NCBI RefSeq assembly: GCF_009828585.1
Contig: NZ_WSRZ01000029.1
Location: 1 to 46,874 of the forward strand
DNA: 46,874 nucleotides
Reading direction: 5' to 3'
Source: Shewanella litoralis
Lineage (GTDB): Bacteria > Pseudomonadota > Gammaproteobacteria > Enterobacterales > Shewanellaceae
Shown: positions 30,986 through 41,608 of the stretch, piece by piece
Position numbering within the stretch: position 1 is the first letter of the stretch
Layout of the letters: every line of letters begins with the position of its first letter
Notes under the pieces: generated by a model
Told to the model about the DNA's origin: nothing
Seen by the model: the letters and a program-made list of their open reading frames with translations, nothing else
Database searches by the model: none
Position numbers and translations under genes: made by a program

Positions 30986-31912
30986 TTATTCGGTTAATGC
31001 CGCAAATGAAGCAACATCGTTTACCGCTTGAGCGGATATTGATTTATTAATTCTTTTTGTTAAACCGGTTAATACTTTACCCGGACCACACTCAACTAAA
31101 TTTGTAACACCTTGTGTCGCCATAAATTCAACCGTTTCGCTCCAGCGCACTGGGCAATACAATTGACGTACTAATGCATCTTTTATCGCATCTGCATCTG
31201 TTGGCATTGCCACATCAACGTTATTAACCACATTAATGTTTGGCGTAGAAAACGTGACGTTAACTAATGCTTTGGCTAATTCATCTGCGGCAGGCTTCAT
31301 AAGCGCACAGTGAGATGGCACGCTAACAGGCAAGGCAACGGCCATTTTAGCGCCAGCGGCTTTACACGCAGCGGCTGCGCGTTCAACTGCGGCTTTTTCA
31401 CCGGCAATGACCACTTGACCGGGGCTGTTATAGTTAACAGGACTGACGACATCACCTTGAGCAGACTCTGCGCACGCGGCGGCAATGGCATCATCATCAA
31501 GACCAATAATAGCAAACATCGCACCAGAACCTGCTGGCACGGCTTGTTGCATTAATTTACCGCGCAGCTCAACTAATTTAACCGCATCAGTAAACTCAAT
31601 CACACCGGCGCACACTAATGCTGAGTATTCGCCTAGGCTGTGACCAGCTAATAAAGAAGGCATCGGTTTGTTAGACGCTTGATAAGCACGCCAAATAGCG
31701 ACACTTGCGGTTAATAACGCTGGTTGAGTTTTGTCTGTTTCATTTAAGGTTTCTACTGGGCCATTTGCCACTAAATCCCATAAATCATAACCTAATGCGT
31801 TACTCGCCTCGGCAAAAGTTTGCCCAATAATGTCATAAGATTGAGCTAATTCAGCTAACATTCCTACGGCCTGAGAGCCTTGACCTGGAAATACAAAAGC
31901 AACATTTTCCAT
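30986..31912 (-). CDS. fabD: FabD, malonyl-CoA:ACP transacylase
   Basis: A 308-residue transacylase. AFVFPGQGSQAVGM at the N-terminus, the catalytic Ser in GHSLGEYSALVCAG (about 90), and the catalytic His in VPSHCALM (about 199) are visible. It loads malonyl onto ACP. I choose ATG 31912 (AGG 9 nt upstream); the GTG six bases before it sits too close to that site. In order between fabH and fabG. Confidence 0.96.
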   Translation of the reverse strand: MENVAFVFPGQGSQAVGMLAELAQSYDIIGQTFAEASNALGYDLWDLVANGPVETLNETDKTQPALLTASVAIWRAYQASNKPMPSLLAGHSLGEYSALVCAGVIEFTDAVKLVELRGKLMQQAVPAGSGAMFAIIGLDDDAIAAACAESAQGDVVSPVNYNSPGQVVIAGEKAAVERAAAACKAAGAKMAVALPVSVPSHCALMKPAADELAKALVNVTFSTPNINVVNNVDVAMPTDADAIKDALVRQLYCPVRWSETVEFMATQGVTNLVECGPGKVLTGLTKRINKSISAQAVNDVASFAALTE

Positions 31913-31961
31913 AAACACTTACCTGTATAAGAATTGAATTAAATAACAGTACATTTAAAAA

Positions 31962-32921
31962 TTAAAAACGAATTAGGGCACTGCCCCAGGCAAAACCGCC
32001 ACCGAAGGCTTCAAGCAGTAATAATTGACCACGCTGAATACGGCCATCACGCACGGCTTCATCTAGGGCAATAGGCACTGAAGCTGCAGAGGTATTACCG
32101 TGCTTAGCCAGGGTAAGCACCACTTTATCTAAACTCATGCTGAGTTTTTTAGCGGTGGCATTAATGATGCGAAAATTAGCTTGATGCGGCACTAACCAAT
32201 CAATCTCTGACTTATCGACATTATTAAGGCGTAATGTTTCAGTCACGACATTCGATAACTGCGTCACCGCGACTTTAAATACGTCATTGCCTTTCATTGT
32301 CATGAAACTAACGGCTTCTGAACCTTCACCCGAGCGAGGAGGAAAAGCACATTTTAACAAGTCGCCTTGACTACCATCGGCATAAATATGGGTCGCAATA
32401 ATACCTGGTGTATCACTTGCGCCAATAACAGCAGCGCCAGCGCCATCACCAAACAAAATAACGGTTGTTCTATCGGCAGGATCGCACATGCGCGACAATA
32501 CATCAGAGCCAATGACTAATACTTTTTTAGCGGCACCTGTTTTGACGAATTGGTCGGCGACAGACAAGGCATACACAAACCCTGAACACGCGGCAGCAAT
32601 ATCAAAGGCTGGAATATTTTTAACGCCAAGTAAGGCTTGAATTTCGCAGGCAGCTGCTGGGAATGCATTGGTTGCACTGGTGGTGCCACAGACAATCATG
32701 TCTAGCTCGCTGGCATCAATGCCGGCCATTTCAAGCGCTTTTAATGCCGCTTGATGGCCCATGGTTGCCACCGACTCGTCTGTAGCAGCGATGCGCCGCT
32801 CAGAGATACCAGTTCGGTCAACAATCCATTGGTCATTGGTTTCAACCATTTTTTCGAGATCTTGATTGCTACGTACTTGCACAGGCAGATAGCTGCCTGT
32901 TCCGAGAATTTTTGTGTGCAT
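31962..32921 (-). CDS. fabH: FabH, 3-oxoacyl-ACP synthase III
   Basis: A 319-residue initiating condensing enzyme. The catalytic triad is visible: Cys in [11 protein letters not shown] (about 113), His in VPHQANFRI and Asn in HGNTSAASV. It joins acetyl-CoA with malonyl-ACP to start each chain. It begins 8 bp after plsX. Confidence 0.96.
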   Translation of the reverse strand: MHTKILGTGSYLPVQVRSNQDLEKMVETNDQWIVDRTGISERRIAATDESVATMGHQAALKALEMAGIDASELDMIVCGTTSATNAFPAAACEIQALLGVKNIPAFDIAAACSGFVYALSVADQFVKTGAAKKVLVIGSDVLSRMCDPADRTTVILFGDGAGAAVIGASDTPGIIATHIYADGSQGDLLKCAFPPRSGEGSEAVSFMTMKGNDVFKVAVTQLSNVVTETLRLNNVDKSEIDWLVPHQANFRIINATAKKLSMSLDKVVLTLAKHGNTSAASVPIALDEAVRDGRIQRGQLLLLEAFGGGFAWGSALIRF

Positions 32922-32929
32922 ATATGAGA

Positions 32930-33958
32930 TCAGCTATTGATGTCTAAAAGAATCGACTCCAAACGATCTTTAATCATTTCAGGAAGACGACGTTTTGCTT
33001 CTGTTGCTGCTAAATTTAATGCTTGTAAAAATGCAGCTTCATCCGCGTTACCATGACTCTTTACTACTATTCCGCGCAATCCTATCAGACTTGCACCATT
33101 ATAGTGGTCGGGGTTCATCTTACTGAGAACAGCTTGTATGTGTGGAGCGATAAGTTTGGAGAGTAAACGTACAAAAAAGCCGTCTTTTAAACCACGCTTT
33201 AATTGATGTACTAATAGCTTGGCAATGCCTTCTGAGGTTTTTAGGGTAATGTTGCCCACAAACCCATCACAAACAATGACATCAACATTACCGGTATAGA
33301 TTTCGTCGCCTTCAACAAAACCAATGTAATTGATTTGATCAGTATGCTGTAACAACTGCCCAGCTTGTTGAACTTGATCGTTACCTTTGACTTCTTCAAT
33401 ACCCACATTCAATAATGCCACTTTCGGACGGGCTTTTTTATGGACGGCTTCACATAAAACCGAACCCATAATGGCAAATTGAAATAATGCTTCAGAGTCA
33501 CAAGAGACGTTAGCACCTAAATCGAGTAAATAAACCGGCTTACCAGTAACCGCCGGTAAACATGACACTAATGCAGGTCTATCAATCCCCGGTAAGGTTT
33601 TTAATAACACCTTAGCCATTGCCATTAATGCCCCCGTGTTCCCCGCGCTAACGCAGGCGGCCGCTTTTCCGTCTCGTACTAATTCCAGTGCAATTCTCAT
33701 TGAACTGTTTTTACGTGAACGTAAAGCATGAACAGGCCTATCACACATGGTGACAACTTCAGTGGTATGGATTATTTCAATGCGGTCTAAATCGGTAGAA
33801 GGTGTTTGAGGTAAATACTTTTGAATGTCGGTTTGATTACCAACCAAAATGATCTTGAGGGTGCTATGAAATTTCAATGCCTGCATTGCTGCAGGCACTG
33901 TCACGTGGGGACCGTGATCGCCCCCCATCGCATCTAACGCAAGCGTCAGATTTGTCAT
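32930..33958 (-). CDS. plsX: PlsX, phosphate acyltransferase
   Basis: A 342-residue Pls[12 protein letters not shown] at the N-terminus, [21 protein letters not shown] (in part) and [15 protein letters not shown] are the family blocks. It makes acyl-phosphate from acyl-ACP for glycerophospholipid synthesis at the membrane surface. It sits between rpmF and fabH, as in E. coli. Confidence 0.96.
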   Translation of the reverse strand: MTNLTLALDAMGGDHGPHVTVPAAMQALKFHSTLKIILVGNQTDIQKYLPQTPSTDLDRIEIIHTTEVVTMCDRPVHALRSRKNSSMRIALELVRDGKAAACVSAGNTGALMAMAKVLLKTLPGIDRPALVSCLPAVTGKPVYLLDLGANVSCDSEALFQFAIMGSVLCEAVHKKARPKVALLNVGIEEVKGNDQVQQAGQLLQHTDQINYIGFVEGDEIYTGNVDVIVCDGFVGNITLKTSEGIAKLLVHQLKRGLKDGFFVRLLSKLIAPHIQAVLSKMNPDHYNGASLIGLRGIVVKSHGNADEAAFLQALNLAATEAKRRLPEMIKDRLESILLDINS

Positions 33959-33973
33959 CAGATAATCAACAAA

Positions 33974-34144
33974 TTACTTGTTGATTACCTTTTTACCGCG
34001 GTAAAAACCATCAGCAGTCACGTTGTGACGTAGATGTAATTCACCGCTAGTCGCGTCTACTGATAATTGAGCAGTGCTCAATGAATCATGTGAACGACGC
34101 ATGCCGCGCTTTGAACGTGATTTTTTATTCTGTTGTACAGCCAT
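33974..34144 (-). CDS. rpmF: 50S ribosomal protein L32
   Basis: A 56-residue basic protein, too short for a typical ORF list, found by translating between plsX and yceD. It begins [20 protein letters not shown], continues with [19 protein letters not shown] and ends RGKKVINK. This matches gammaproteobacterial L32 in length and sequence pattern. It lacks the four-cysteine zinc site found in some other L32 forms. Order yceD-rpmF-plsX is conserved and links ribosome and lipid synthesis. Confidence 0.97.
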   Translation of the reverse strand: MAVQQNKKSRSKRGMRRSHDSLSTAQLSVDATSGELHLRHNVTADGFYRGKKVINK

Positions 34145-34161
34145 TTGACCTGTCTCCTAGA

Positions 34162-34686
34162 TTACTTGCTCTTCAGTTTTTCTAACACTGCAAACGGATT
34201 TGGACGCTCCTCATGAGCGGGTTCGATCTCGCCTACAACTACATCTTTCGATCCCTGGCTGCAATCAGTATCTTCATGCATAGGGATGATAGGCATAGCG
34301 ACTATCAATTCATCTTCAATCAATTGATGCAGACGTACTTCACCAATCTCATTACACTCAATTGGGTCATACGCATCCGGGAGCTCATCGATTTCTGCCT
34401 CAGTCCGACAAGGACTAAAACAAAAGTCGACCGTAACCTCAGTAGTATATTGTGTCATGCAACGTTGACATAGCAGAGTGAGCTCCGTCACAGCCTTCCC
34501 GCGAAGGTAGACTATCCCCTGTAAGTCGACGCCACATTCCAACGACACAACTACGTTGGAACAGTCGCCGGCACATAACTCGCTTAATCGCTTTAGTTGC
34601 TGGCCTGGCACGTAACCTTCATAACGAAGGCCGCTTGAGGCAGCGCGTATAGGATCAATTGAAACCGGTATCTTTACTGTTTGCAT
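34162..34686 (-). CDS. yceD: YceD family protein (DUF177)
   Basis: A 174-residue YceD protein (E. coli 173 aa). Characteristic blocks are VVVSLECGVDLQGIVYLRG, LLCQRCMTQ (a CxxC) and the acidic PDAYDPIECNEIGEV segment. The family is linked to 23S rRNA accumulation or processing and is nearly always upstream of rpmF. It is probably the first gene of the fab operon here, divergent from yceF. Confidence 0.92.
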   Translation of the reverse strand: MQTVKIPVSIDPIRAASSGLRYEGYVPGQQLKRLSELCAGDCSNVVVSLECGVDLQGIVYLRGKAVTELTLLCQRCMTQYTTEVTVDFCFSPCRTEAEIDELPDAYDPIECNEIGEVRLHQLIEDELIVAMPIIPMHEDTDCSQGSKDVVVGEIEPAHEERPNPFAVLEKLKSK

Positions 34687-34935
34687 AAGGCGCGCATATT
34701 ATAGTTTGAAAACGCTGGAGTCAAAGAAAATTTCCGTAAAAATACGGTCATCTCACCTAACACTGACTATTTAGGTATTCTTTAATCCGGCATTGAATTT
34801 GAAAGTTGGCAAATTTTACCGAACCAAACCCCATCACACAAGCATTACTCGGTGAAAAATACTCCATTTAACCCAATGAATGCAGTAAACTGAGCAATAA
34901 TCGAGTATTGGCCACGGATAAGTAAAATAAACGTT

Positions 34936-35541
34936 ATGAATTTCAATATTGTACTTGCATCAACCTCGCCTTTTCGTCAGCAATTATTACAAAAATTAAT
35001 GCTCACATTTGACTGCGTTAACCCCGATATAGACGAATCTCCCCAACCAAACGAAACAGCAATAGCATTGGTGCAACGTTTAGCTGAACAAAAAGCACTC
35101 CAAGGGGCAACATTAACGCCACACACAGAGGCGACGGAATTAATTATTGGCTCAGATCAAGTTGCGGTCATCAACGGACAGATCATAGGTAAACCTCATA
35201 CGGTCGACAATGCAATAGCCCAGCTTACGGCCGCATCTGGTCAGGCCATTACGTTTTATACTGGACTTGCGGTATATAACAAAACAACCAAACAAATGTT
35301 GTCGTGCATCGAACCTTTTATCGTTCATTTTAAAACGTTATCCCAAGCACAGATCCGTTATTACGTCGAACAGGAACAACCACTTTATTGTGCTGGCAGT
35401 TTTAAGAGTGAAGGACTTGGAATTGCATTGTTTAGCCGCTTAGAAGGTGATGATCCCAATACCTTGATTGGTTTGCCACTGATTAAGCTTATTGAGTTAT
35501 TACAACAACAGGGATTGGACGTGCTTAGTCAGCAGGAATGA
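34936..35541 (+). CDS. yceF: YceF, Maf-family nucleotide pyrophosphatase
   Basis: A 201-residue Maf/YceF protein. [15 protein letters not shown] at the N-terminus, [22 protein letters not shown] and [13 protein letters not shown] are the YceF subfamily blocks. YceF hydrolyses m7GTP and similar modified nucleotides to monophosphates, a house-cleaning role. Divergent from yceD, whereas in E. coli the two are also neighbours in this region. Confidence 0.93.
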   Translation: MNFNIVLASTSPFRQQLLQKLMLTFDCVNPDIDESPQPNETAIALVQRLAEQKALQGATLTPHTEATELIIGSDQVAVINGQIIGKPHTVDNAIAQLTAASGQAITFYTGLAVYNKTTKQMLSCIEPFIVHFKTLSQAQIRYYVEQEQPLYCAGSFKSEGLGIALFSRLEGDDPNTLIGLPLIKLIELLQQQGLDVLSQQE

Positions 35542-35552
35542 TGCAAAAATGA

Positions 35553-35579
35553 GGGCTTTCAACAATATTCAGAAAGCCC
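35553..35579. terminator. Hairpin between convergent yceF and HAD gene
   Basis: GGGCTTTC/GAAAGCCC stem with an 11-nt loop. On the minus strand it is followed by TCATTTTTG, a weak T-run, so it probably serves the HAD gene and perhaps both. Confidence 0.55.
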
Positions 35580-35588
35580 AAATTGATA

Positions 35589-36236
35589 TTATAAATACTG
35601 GCGGATTGCTGAAGGGCTATTCACAATAGCCAAAGGCTGAAGCCCAAGTAGCCGAGCTTCATCATGGGCGCCATAACTCACCCCAATACTGGCCATGTTA
35701 GCGTTATTGGCCATGGTTAAGTCATGAATGGAATCACCAATCATAATGGCTTTATCGGCACTCACTTCAAAATGACTTAATAAAGCATGGAGCATTTCTG
35801 GGTGTGGCTTACTTTGCGAGTCGCTGGCACAACGTGATGCATGAAAATACTGACCCAGCCCGGTCAATTCAAGTACCCTGTCTAACCCTTCCCGCGCTTT
35901 ACCCGTTGCGATAGCTAATTGATAACCCGCTTCATGCAGCTGCTTAATCAAGACTTCCACCCCGTCAAATAACGGCGTTGGATAATCGCTCGCTAAATGA
36001 TGGCGACGGTAACAATCAATAATCTGTTGATGGTTTTGATGCTCGCTAAACAAAATCGGCATAATGGTCGGCAAAGACAATCCAATCACATCTCGCACCT
36101 GTTGCTCAGTCGGCACTGTTAACGCCAACTCTTGCGCCACACTTTGCATGCAAGTGACAATTTTACCGACTGTGTCCATTAATGTGCCATCCCAATCGAA
36201 GATGACTAAATCAAATGCTTTGTCTTGACTCTTCAC
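35589..36236 (-). CDS. HAD-IA family hydrolase (Gph-like phosphatase)
   Basis: A 215-residue haloacid-dehalogenase phosphatase. Motif I is DWDGTLMDT (nucleophile Asp), motif II ATGKAREGLDR, and motif III/IV KPHPEMLH and MIGDSIHDLTMAN. A helical cap (about 20-85) marks subclass IA, as in phosphoglycolate phosphatase. The start is GTG with AAGG 6 nt upstream. It lies next to rluC, with the same orientation, a common Shewanella/Vibrio arrangement. Substrate not determinable. Confidence 0.85.
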   Translation of the reverse strand: MKSQDKAFDLVIFDWDGTLMDTVGKIVTCMQSVAQELALTVPTEQQVRDVIGLSLPTIMPILFSEHQNHQQIIDCYRRHHLASDYPTPLFDGVEVLIKQLHEAGYQLAIATGKAREGLDRVLELTGLGQYFHASRCASDSQSKPHPEMLHALLSHFEVSADKAIMIGDSIHDLTMANNANMASIGVSYGAHDEARLLGLQPLAIVNSPSAIRQYL

Positions 36237-36279
36237 GTTATGCCTTACTTTATTAATTTAACACACAGCGACAACCTAC

Positions 36280-37236
36280 TTAAGTGCGTTTAAGCTTATC
36301 CAATGTATTGAGTAATACTTCGTCCAATGGTGCTTTGACCTGCATGATTTCGTTGTTTTCAGGATGAGTAAATTTAAGCTCAGCCGCGTGTAAAAACAGA
36401 CGGTCTAAACCTAAGGCTCTCATACTGTCATCAAATTGCTGCTCGCTGTATTTATCATCACAGGCAATCGCATGACCTGCATACTGGCAGTGAACACGAA
36501 TTTGGTGCGTTCGCCCTGTCACAGGGCTGGCTTTCACCAAGGTACACCCTTGATAGCGTTGCATGATTTTGTAGCGCGTTTCAGACTCTTTACCTTCTTT
36601 ATTAACGCGCACAATACGTTCACCAGACTTTAAGGTAATTTTTAATAATGGCGCTTTAACCACTTTATCACTTGCCTGCCACTCGCCGCGCACCAGGGCT
36701 AAATAATCTTTTTGCATGGTTTTACTGCGCAGTTGCTCGTGTAAATGCTTTAATGCACTGCGTTTTTTAGCAACAAGTAACACACCTGAGGTGTCTTTAT
36801 CTAAACGATGAACCAACTCTAAAAACTTTTGTTGCGGACGCAGTGAGCGTAAACCTTCAATTACGCCATAATCCACACCACTGCCGCCATGCACTGCAAT
36901 ACCAGCAGGTTTGTTCATAACGATTAAATGATTGTCTTCGTGGATAATTCGATCTTCAAGTTGCGATACTCGAGATAAATTTGCCGACGGTGCAGTGCGA
37001 TGATCTTTCTCGGCGATGCGCACCGGCGGAACACGCACTATGTCACCAATCTGTAATTTGTATTCTGGCTTAATGCGTTTTTTATTAACACGCACTTCTC
37101 CCTTACGCACAATCCGATAGATCATGCTTTTCGGTACGCCTTTTAATTTAGTCAGCAAAAAATTATCGATGCGTTGTTCAAAATGATCTTCGTCGATAGT
37201 CACGTATTCAACTTGGGGGGTGGTTTCAGTATTCAT
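36280..37236 (-). CDS. rluC: RluC, 23S rRNA pseudouridine synthase
   Basis: A 318-residue pseudouridine synthase. An N-terminal S4 RNA-binding domain (about 15-75: RIDNFLLTKLKGVPKSMIYR) is followed by the catalytic domain with HRLDKDTSGVLLVAKK, whose Asp is the nucleophile, and GRTHQIRVH near the C-terminus. E. coli RluC modifies 23S rRNA positions 955, 2504 and 2580. Its position divergent from rne is the conserved gammaproteobacterial arrangement. Confidence 0.94.
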   Translation of the reverse strand: MNTETTPQVEYVTIDEDHFEQRIDNFLLTKLKGVPKSMIYRIVRKGEVRVNKKRIKPEYKLQIGDIVRVPPVRIAEKDHRTAPSANLSRVSQLEDRIIHEDNHLIVMNKPAGIAVHGGSGVDYGVIEGLRSLRPQQKFLELVHRLDKDTSGVLLVAKKRSALKHLHEQLRSKTMQKDYLALVRGEWQASDKVVKAPLLKITLKSGERIVRVNKEGKESETRYKIMQRYQGCTLVKASPVTGRTHQIRVHCQYAGHAIACDDKYSEQQFDDSMRALGLDRLFLHAAELKFTHPENNEIMQVKAPLDEVLLNTLDKLKRT

Positions 37237-37863
37237 GATGCGCCATATAGTAGTAACCGCAATAGTGTACCTTATCTTGCAAATGATTGGCTATTACCAT
37301 GGCTGACTTGAAATAAATACACGAAAGAATATGGGCTTTTGATTGATGAAAATAGTGTTTGTTGCTATATTTGCGCTCAGGTTGAGAGTAAACAGTGGAT
37401 AAAGTGTTCACAACTTTCACCAAATGCGAAAAAACTGCAATTAAGAAAATGAGCTTTATCGGTAGCAAACCATTGATTTGCAAATTGTATTTAAATAAAA
37501 AACGACAAAAAACGTTTCGACAATTAAACCGTAAGTTTTCAGTAAAGATTTCAATTTAAGTGCAGAAAATCGCCCCAAATTCGAACAATATTTTAGCTTG
37601 TTATCAAACAAACCGATTCGACTTGGGCATTAACGGATTAAATTACCATAATTTATGGGGTTGGTTGTAAGTCAACGAATTCCTTGTTTTTGTAAATATT
37701 AGAAAATAAGCCATAAATAGGATGCGACACGCAGCGACTGCGTTTTACAGTGATGAGCACCTAATTGCCTGGAGCTAACCGTGAGGTTATACCGATTAAT
37801 TCAGGCCCGTAATGCAGAAAGATCGTGTTGTTTGATGACCTCATTTAGAAGAATCACGTCATC
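37237..37863 (+). promoter_or_regulatory. rluC-rne intergenic region and long rne leader
   Basis: 627 bp without a gene I believe. It must hold the divergent rluC and rne promoters. In the rne-proximal part I see CGCAG-CGA-CTGCG (about 37733-37745) and the 6-bp inverted repeat GATGAC (37834-37839) / GTCATC (37858-37863), whose 3' arm abuts the rne ATG, enclosing a weak AGAAGA ribosome binding site. In E. coli a long structured rne leader lets RNase E cleave its own mRNA; a similar role here is inference. Confidence 0.55.
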
Positions 37864-40800
37864 ATGAAACGTATGTTAATTAATGCAACTCAATCAGAAG
37901 AGTTGCGTGTTGCCCTTGTAGACGGGCAACAACTGTATGATCTAGATATTGAAAGTCCTGGTCACGAACAGAAAAAATCAAATATCTATAAAGGTAAAAT
38001 CACTCGCGTAGAACCCTCACTTGAAGCGGCGTTTGTTGATTATGGCGCAGACCGCCATGGTTTCTTACCGCTTAAAGAAATTGCCCGCGAATACTTCCCT
38101 AAAGGTTACTCTTTCCAAGGTCGTCCTAACATCAAAGAAGTGGTGCAGGAAGGTCAAGAAGTCATCGTGCAAATTGATAAAGAAGAGCGTGGCAACAAAG
38201 GCGCTGCATTAACAACCTTTATCAGTTTAGCGGGTTCTTACCTAGTCCTCATGCCAAATAACCCACGTGCAGGCGGTATTTCTCGTCGTATCGAAGGTGA
38301 TGAGCGTACCGAATTAAAAGAAGCGATGTCTGAGCTTGAAGTGCCAAATGGCATGGGCTTAATCGTGCGGACTGCCGGTGTCGGTAAAGAGTCAACCGAA
38401 TTAAAATGGGACTTAAAAGTTCTACAGCATCACTGGGATGCCATTCAAGAAGCGGCTCAAACTAAAGCTGCACCATTCTTAATTCATCAAGAAAGTAACG
38501 TGATTGTTCGTGCTATTCGTGATTATTTACGTCGTGACGTTGGCGAAATCCTTATCGATCACCCACGTATTTACGAAGAAGCTAAACTGCACATCGGTTT
38601 AGTGCGTCCTGATTTCGTTGAACGTGTTAAACAATATGATTCAGAAGTGCCTTTATTTACTCACTTCCAAATTGAGTCGCAAATTGAATCGGCATTCCAA
38701 CGTGAAGTGCGTTTACCATCTGGTGGCTCAATTGTTATTGACCCAACAGAAGCATTAACCTCTATCGATATTAACTCGGCGCGCGCCACTAAAGGCGGCG
38801 ACATTGAAGAAACCGCATTAAACACTAACCTAGAAGCAGCTGATGAAATTGCCCGTCAATTACGTCTTCGCGATTTAGGTGGTTTAGTGGTTATCGACTT
38901 TATCGACATGACGCCAGTTCGTCATCAACGTGAAGTAGAAAACCGTATGCGTGATGCCGTACATCATGACCGTGCACGTGTACAATTAGGCCGTATTTCT
39001 CGTTTTGGCTTAATGGAAATGTCACGTCAACGCCTACGTCCTTCATTAGAAGAGTCGGCAGCGCATTTATGTCCACGCTGTCATGGCCAGGGCACGATCC
39101 GTAGTACCGAATCACTCGCATTATCTATTTTACGTTTAATGGAAGAAGAAGCCATTAAAGAAAACACCACTCAAATCGAAGCCATAGTGCCGGTTGATGT
39201 GGCGGCATTCTTGTTAAACGAAAAACGCAAAGCAATCCGTATTACTGAAGAGCGTCATGAAGTTGAAGTGTACATCATTCCAGATGCACACATGCAAACA
39301 CCTGAGTACCGTGTTGTTCGTCGTAAGAGCGATGATGAAGTGAGCGAATCGAGCTATAAACGTGTCGAAAAGCCGTCATCAAAATTATATGAGCCTCGTA
39401 AACTTGAACGTGCAGCCTCTCCTGAGCCAGCATTAAAAGGTTTTGCAGCACCACAAAAAACAGCCGCGGTTGAAGTAGCCCCAACTCAGGCGCCTGTAGC
39501 TAAAACACCCGTTGCTTCTACGCCATCTCAGCCAAGCTTTTTTGCCCGTATCGTGTCAGCAATTAGTGGGTTGTTTGCTACTAGCGATAGTGAAAGCAAA
39601 GAAACGAAACCAGCTACGCCTGAAAAAGATGCATCACAGGCTAATAATCGTCGCCCACGTCGTAATGATAACCGCAACGAAAACGGCAATCGCAATGCTA
39701 GCCGCAACGACAGCCGTCGTCAGCGCAATGACAACGATAAGCCAAAAGACGGTACCGAGCCACGTACTCGTAACAAGCGCAATGATCGTAATAGCAAAAA
39801 CAATGCTCAAGACGATAACGCCAAAAACAAGCCTCGTAATGAGAAAGTAGATAAGCCATTAACGCAAACTAATGAGCCTAAAGCTGCTGATACCAATACT
39901 GAGAAATCACCTAAACAGGAAGCGGCACGTGAGCGTCGTCAACGCCGCAACATGCGTCGTAAAGTACGTATCGAAAATGAGCAAAGTGAAGAGTCAGTAG
40001 TAAAAGCCGCTGATGTAAACGCAAGCGCTCCAGACGTTAATGTACAAGAAACCAACACGGTAGAGCCTAAAGTAGCTGAAGAGAAATCAGACACTAAAGC
40101 GCCACGTAGCCGTCGTCAACCACGTAAAGAAAGAGGCGAGCAATCGAATGAAGCGCAAGCTAAAAACGACACTGCAGCAACTGATACTGACGACAAAGCC
40201 ACTGTAGCCTCTGCGCCACAAGCACCTAACGAAGTCAACGCTGAAGCTACTGATACTCAAGTTGAAGCTAATGCCGTTAATGCGGAGCAGGCAACGGAAA
40301 AAAATGACACCGTAAGTGACAAAGAAAAACCTGTCACCACAGAAAATACGGTAAGTGATGACACGACTGATGACAATGATACAGAAGGCGCTGAAGATGG
40401 AAAAGCAGATGGTCGTGAAGGTCAACGTCGAAGCCGTCGTAGCCCTCGCCACCTAAGAGCTGCTGGTCAACGTCGTCGTCGTGATGATAGCGATGCAACT
40501 CAACAAGCAGTATTTACCTCAGTTGATGAGTTAGAAAAACAGCTAGATGCAGAGCAATCTCAAGACAAAGCGGCGCAAAAGCCAGCAAACGTTGATGCCA
40601 GTGTTCAAACGGTAACTGACGCACCTGTTGAAGCAACCGCCGTTGAAACTCAAGCAGTAACACAAACTCCAACTGATGCACCAAAAGCTGAAGTCATTGT
40701 TGAAGCCAAACCTGCGCCAGTTGTAGAACCAGTTGCAGAAAAAATCGCTGAAGCACCAAAAGCGGTCGAGCCGAAAGCTGAACCACTTGCAGTAGCTGCT

Positions 40801-41235
40801 CCTGAAGCTGTTAAAGCAGAAGTTACTTCTGAAGTGACTCCTGAAGTGATAGCGGAAGTCGTGAAAGCTGAAGTGGTAACGGAAACGGTTAAATCTGAAC
40901 CAGAAGTCAATGTCGTTCGCGAAAAAGCGGTAGCATCAAATGCTTCTGCGCCAATGGCTAAACCTGCGGCTATGGTACGCAAAGTTAAAACTGAAACAGT
41001 TACTGACGCTAAAGCAGAGGTGAGTGTACCGGTTGAAGCTGCACCTAAAGCACCAGCTAAAGCAAGTCGCTTTGGTTCTATGGTCTCTTCAGATATGACG
41101 AAACCGACTGTTGATGTTCGCGAACAACAAGCTGTACCGCAAGGTAGAGCCTATGAAGCGCCAGCAGAAAACAATACCCCAAAAGTGACAATGGGTAACA
41201 GCGCATCATCTGATATGGCTCGCCCTGGCAAGTAA
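37864..41235 (+). CDS. rne: RNase E
   Basis: An 1123-residue RNase E. The catalytic half has an S1 domain (about 35-120, [20 protein letters not shown]), the DNase-I-like active site with [13 protein letters not shown] and LVVIDFIDM (two Mg-binding Asp), and the Zn-link CPRCHGQG near 403-408. The C-terminal half from about 510 is disordered: Arg/Asn-rich blocks ([17 protein letters not shown]), then long Ala/Glu/Val/Lys repeats. Two Arg-rich stretches ([13 protein letters not shown] and [11 protein letters not shown]) are likely RNA or RhlB binding sites, and the end has two SSDM(T/A)(K/R)P-type motifs ([13 protein letters not shown] and [10 protein letters not shown]), a possible PNPase-binding tail. 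Full length. Confidence 0.96.
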   Translation: MKRMLINATQSEELRVALVDGQQLYDLDIESPGHEQKKSNIYKGKITRVEPSLEAAFVDYGADRHGFLPLKEIAREYFPKGYSFQGRPNIKEVVQEGQEVIVQIDKEERGNKGAALTTFISLAGSYLVLMPNNPRAGGISRRIEGDERTELKEAMSELEVPNGMGLIVRTAGVGKESTELKWDLKVLQHHWDAIQEAAQTKAAPFLIHQESNVIVRAIRDYLRRDVGEILIDHPRIYEEAKLHIGLVRPDFVERVKQYDSEVPLFTHFQIESQIESAFQREVRLPSGGSIVIDPTEALTSIDINSARATKGGDIEETALNTNLEAADEIARQLRLRDLGGLVVIDFIDMTPVRHQREVENRMRDAVHHDRARVQLGRISRFGLMEMSRQRLRPSLEESAAHLCPRCHGQGTIRSTESLALSILRLMEEEAIKENTTQIEAIVPVDVAAFLLNEKRKAIRITEERHEVEVYIIPDAHMQTPEYRVVRRKSDDEVSESSYKRVEKPSSKLYEPRKLERAASPEPALKGFAAPQKTAAVEVAPTQAPVAKTPVASTPSQPSFFARIVSAISGLFATSDSESKETKPATPEKDASQANNRRPRRNDNRNENGNRNASRNDSRRQRNDNDKPKDGTEPRTRNKRNDRNSKNNAQDDNAKNKPRNEKVDKPLTQTNEPKAADTNTEKSPKQEAARERRQRRNMRRKVRIENEQSEESVVKAADVNASAPDVNVQETNTVEPKVAEEKSDTKAPRSRRQPRKERGEQSNEAQAKNDTAATDTDDKATVASAPQAPNEVNAEATDTQVEANAVNAEQATEKNDTVSDKEKPVTTENTVSDDTTDDNDTEGAEDGKADGREGQRRSRRSPRHLRAAGQRRRRDDSDATQQAVFTSVDELEKQLDAEQSQDKAAQKPANVDASVQTVTDAPVEATAVETQAVTQTPTDAPKAEVIVEAKPAPVVEPVAEKIAEAPKAVEPKAEPLAVAAPEAVKAEVTSEVTPEVIAEVVKAEVVTETVKSEPEVNVVREKAVASNASAPMAKPAAMVRKVKTETVTDAKAEVSVPVEAAPKAPAKASRFGSMVSSDMTKPTVDVREQQAVPQGRAYEAPAENNTPKVTMGNSASSDMARPGK

Positions 41236-41268
41236 TATCATAAGGAGTAATCACACTTCTTAACCATA

Positions 41269-41293
41269 AAGCCATGCTTAGCATGGCTTTTTT
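41269..41293 (+). terminator. Intrinsic terminator of rne
   Basis: AAGCCATGC-TTA-GCATGGCTT stem followed by TTTT, 33 nt after the rne stop codon. Confidence 0.9.
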
Positions 41294-41377
41294 ATTGGGC
41301 CATTTTTAGTTCTGCGGCGTGGTTTAGCGGTGTAAAATTGCCTAACCACCTGTCCGGTAGTTGTTGATAGAAATGCA

Positions 41378-41506
41378 GTGCCTGATGATTTACATCGGAT
41401 AGGATATTTGATTAAAGCTACTATGATTGAAACGGATGAAATGCAATTAAGTGCTAATATTCACACGTCTCTGGCTCAACGTATAAACGCCATCAAAGTC
41501 TTTTGA
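41378..41506 (+). pseudogene. Possible small ORF or gene remnant in the rne-msrBA gap
   Basis: An open frame runs from just after a stop at 41333 to TGA at 41506. It could start at GTG 41378 (42 residues, VPDDLHRIGYLI...) or ATG 41423 (27 residues, MIETDEMQLSANIHTSLAQR). I see no SD for either. Its composition is protein-like and the C-terminus has a helical pattern, so it may be the tail of a lost gene or a genuine small protein. The rest of the gap (41294-41526) shows nothing else. Confidence 0.2.
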
Positions 41507-41526
41507 AAGCGGCAATATAAAGATCA

Positions 41527-41562
41527 AAAGGGGGAGATTGATGATTCAACCTCCCCCTTTGT
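41527..41562. terminator. Intrinsic terminator downstream of msrBA
   Basis: AAAGGGGGAG and CTCCCCCTTT form a strong stem, extended inward by TTGA/TCAA across one mismatch. On the minus strand it is followed by TTTTGATCTTT, fitting the end of msrBA; a shorter T-run is also present on the plus strand. Confidence 0.8.
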
Positions 41563-41608
41563 ATTTAACTAATCCACTACCTTTAGCCAATACTTTTTTT
41601 ACTGTGCT

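Noticed and set aside
37394-37413. DnaA-box-like AGTGGATAA and TTCACAA near rne, considered as an origin
   Set aside because: Only one near-match and one poor match, no cluster, no AT-rich 13-mers and no dnaA/dnaN or gidA genes nearby.
37834-37863. GATGAC/GTCATC before rne as an intrinsic terminator
   Set aside because: No T-run follows and the start codon comes directly after; it is more likely a translation-control structure.
40087-40982. Long minus-strand frames opposite the 3' half of rne
   Set aside because: They mirror the repetitive Glu/Ala/Arg codons of the disordered RNase E tail; no RBS and biased composition.
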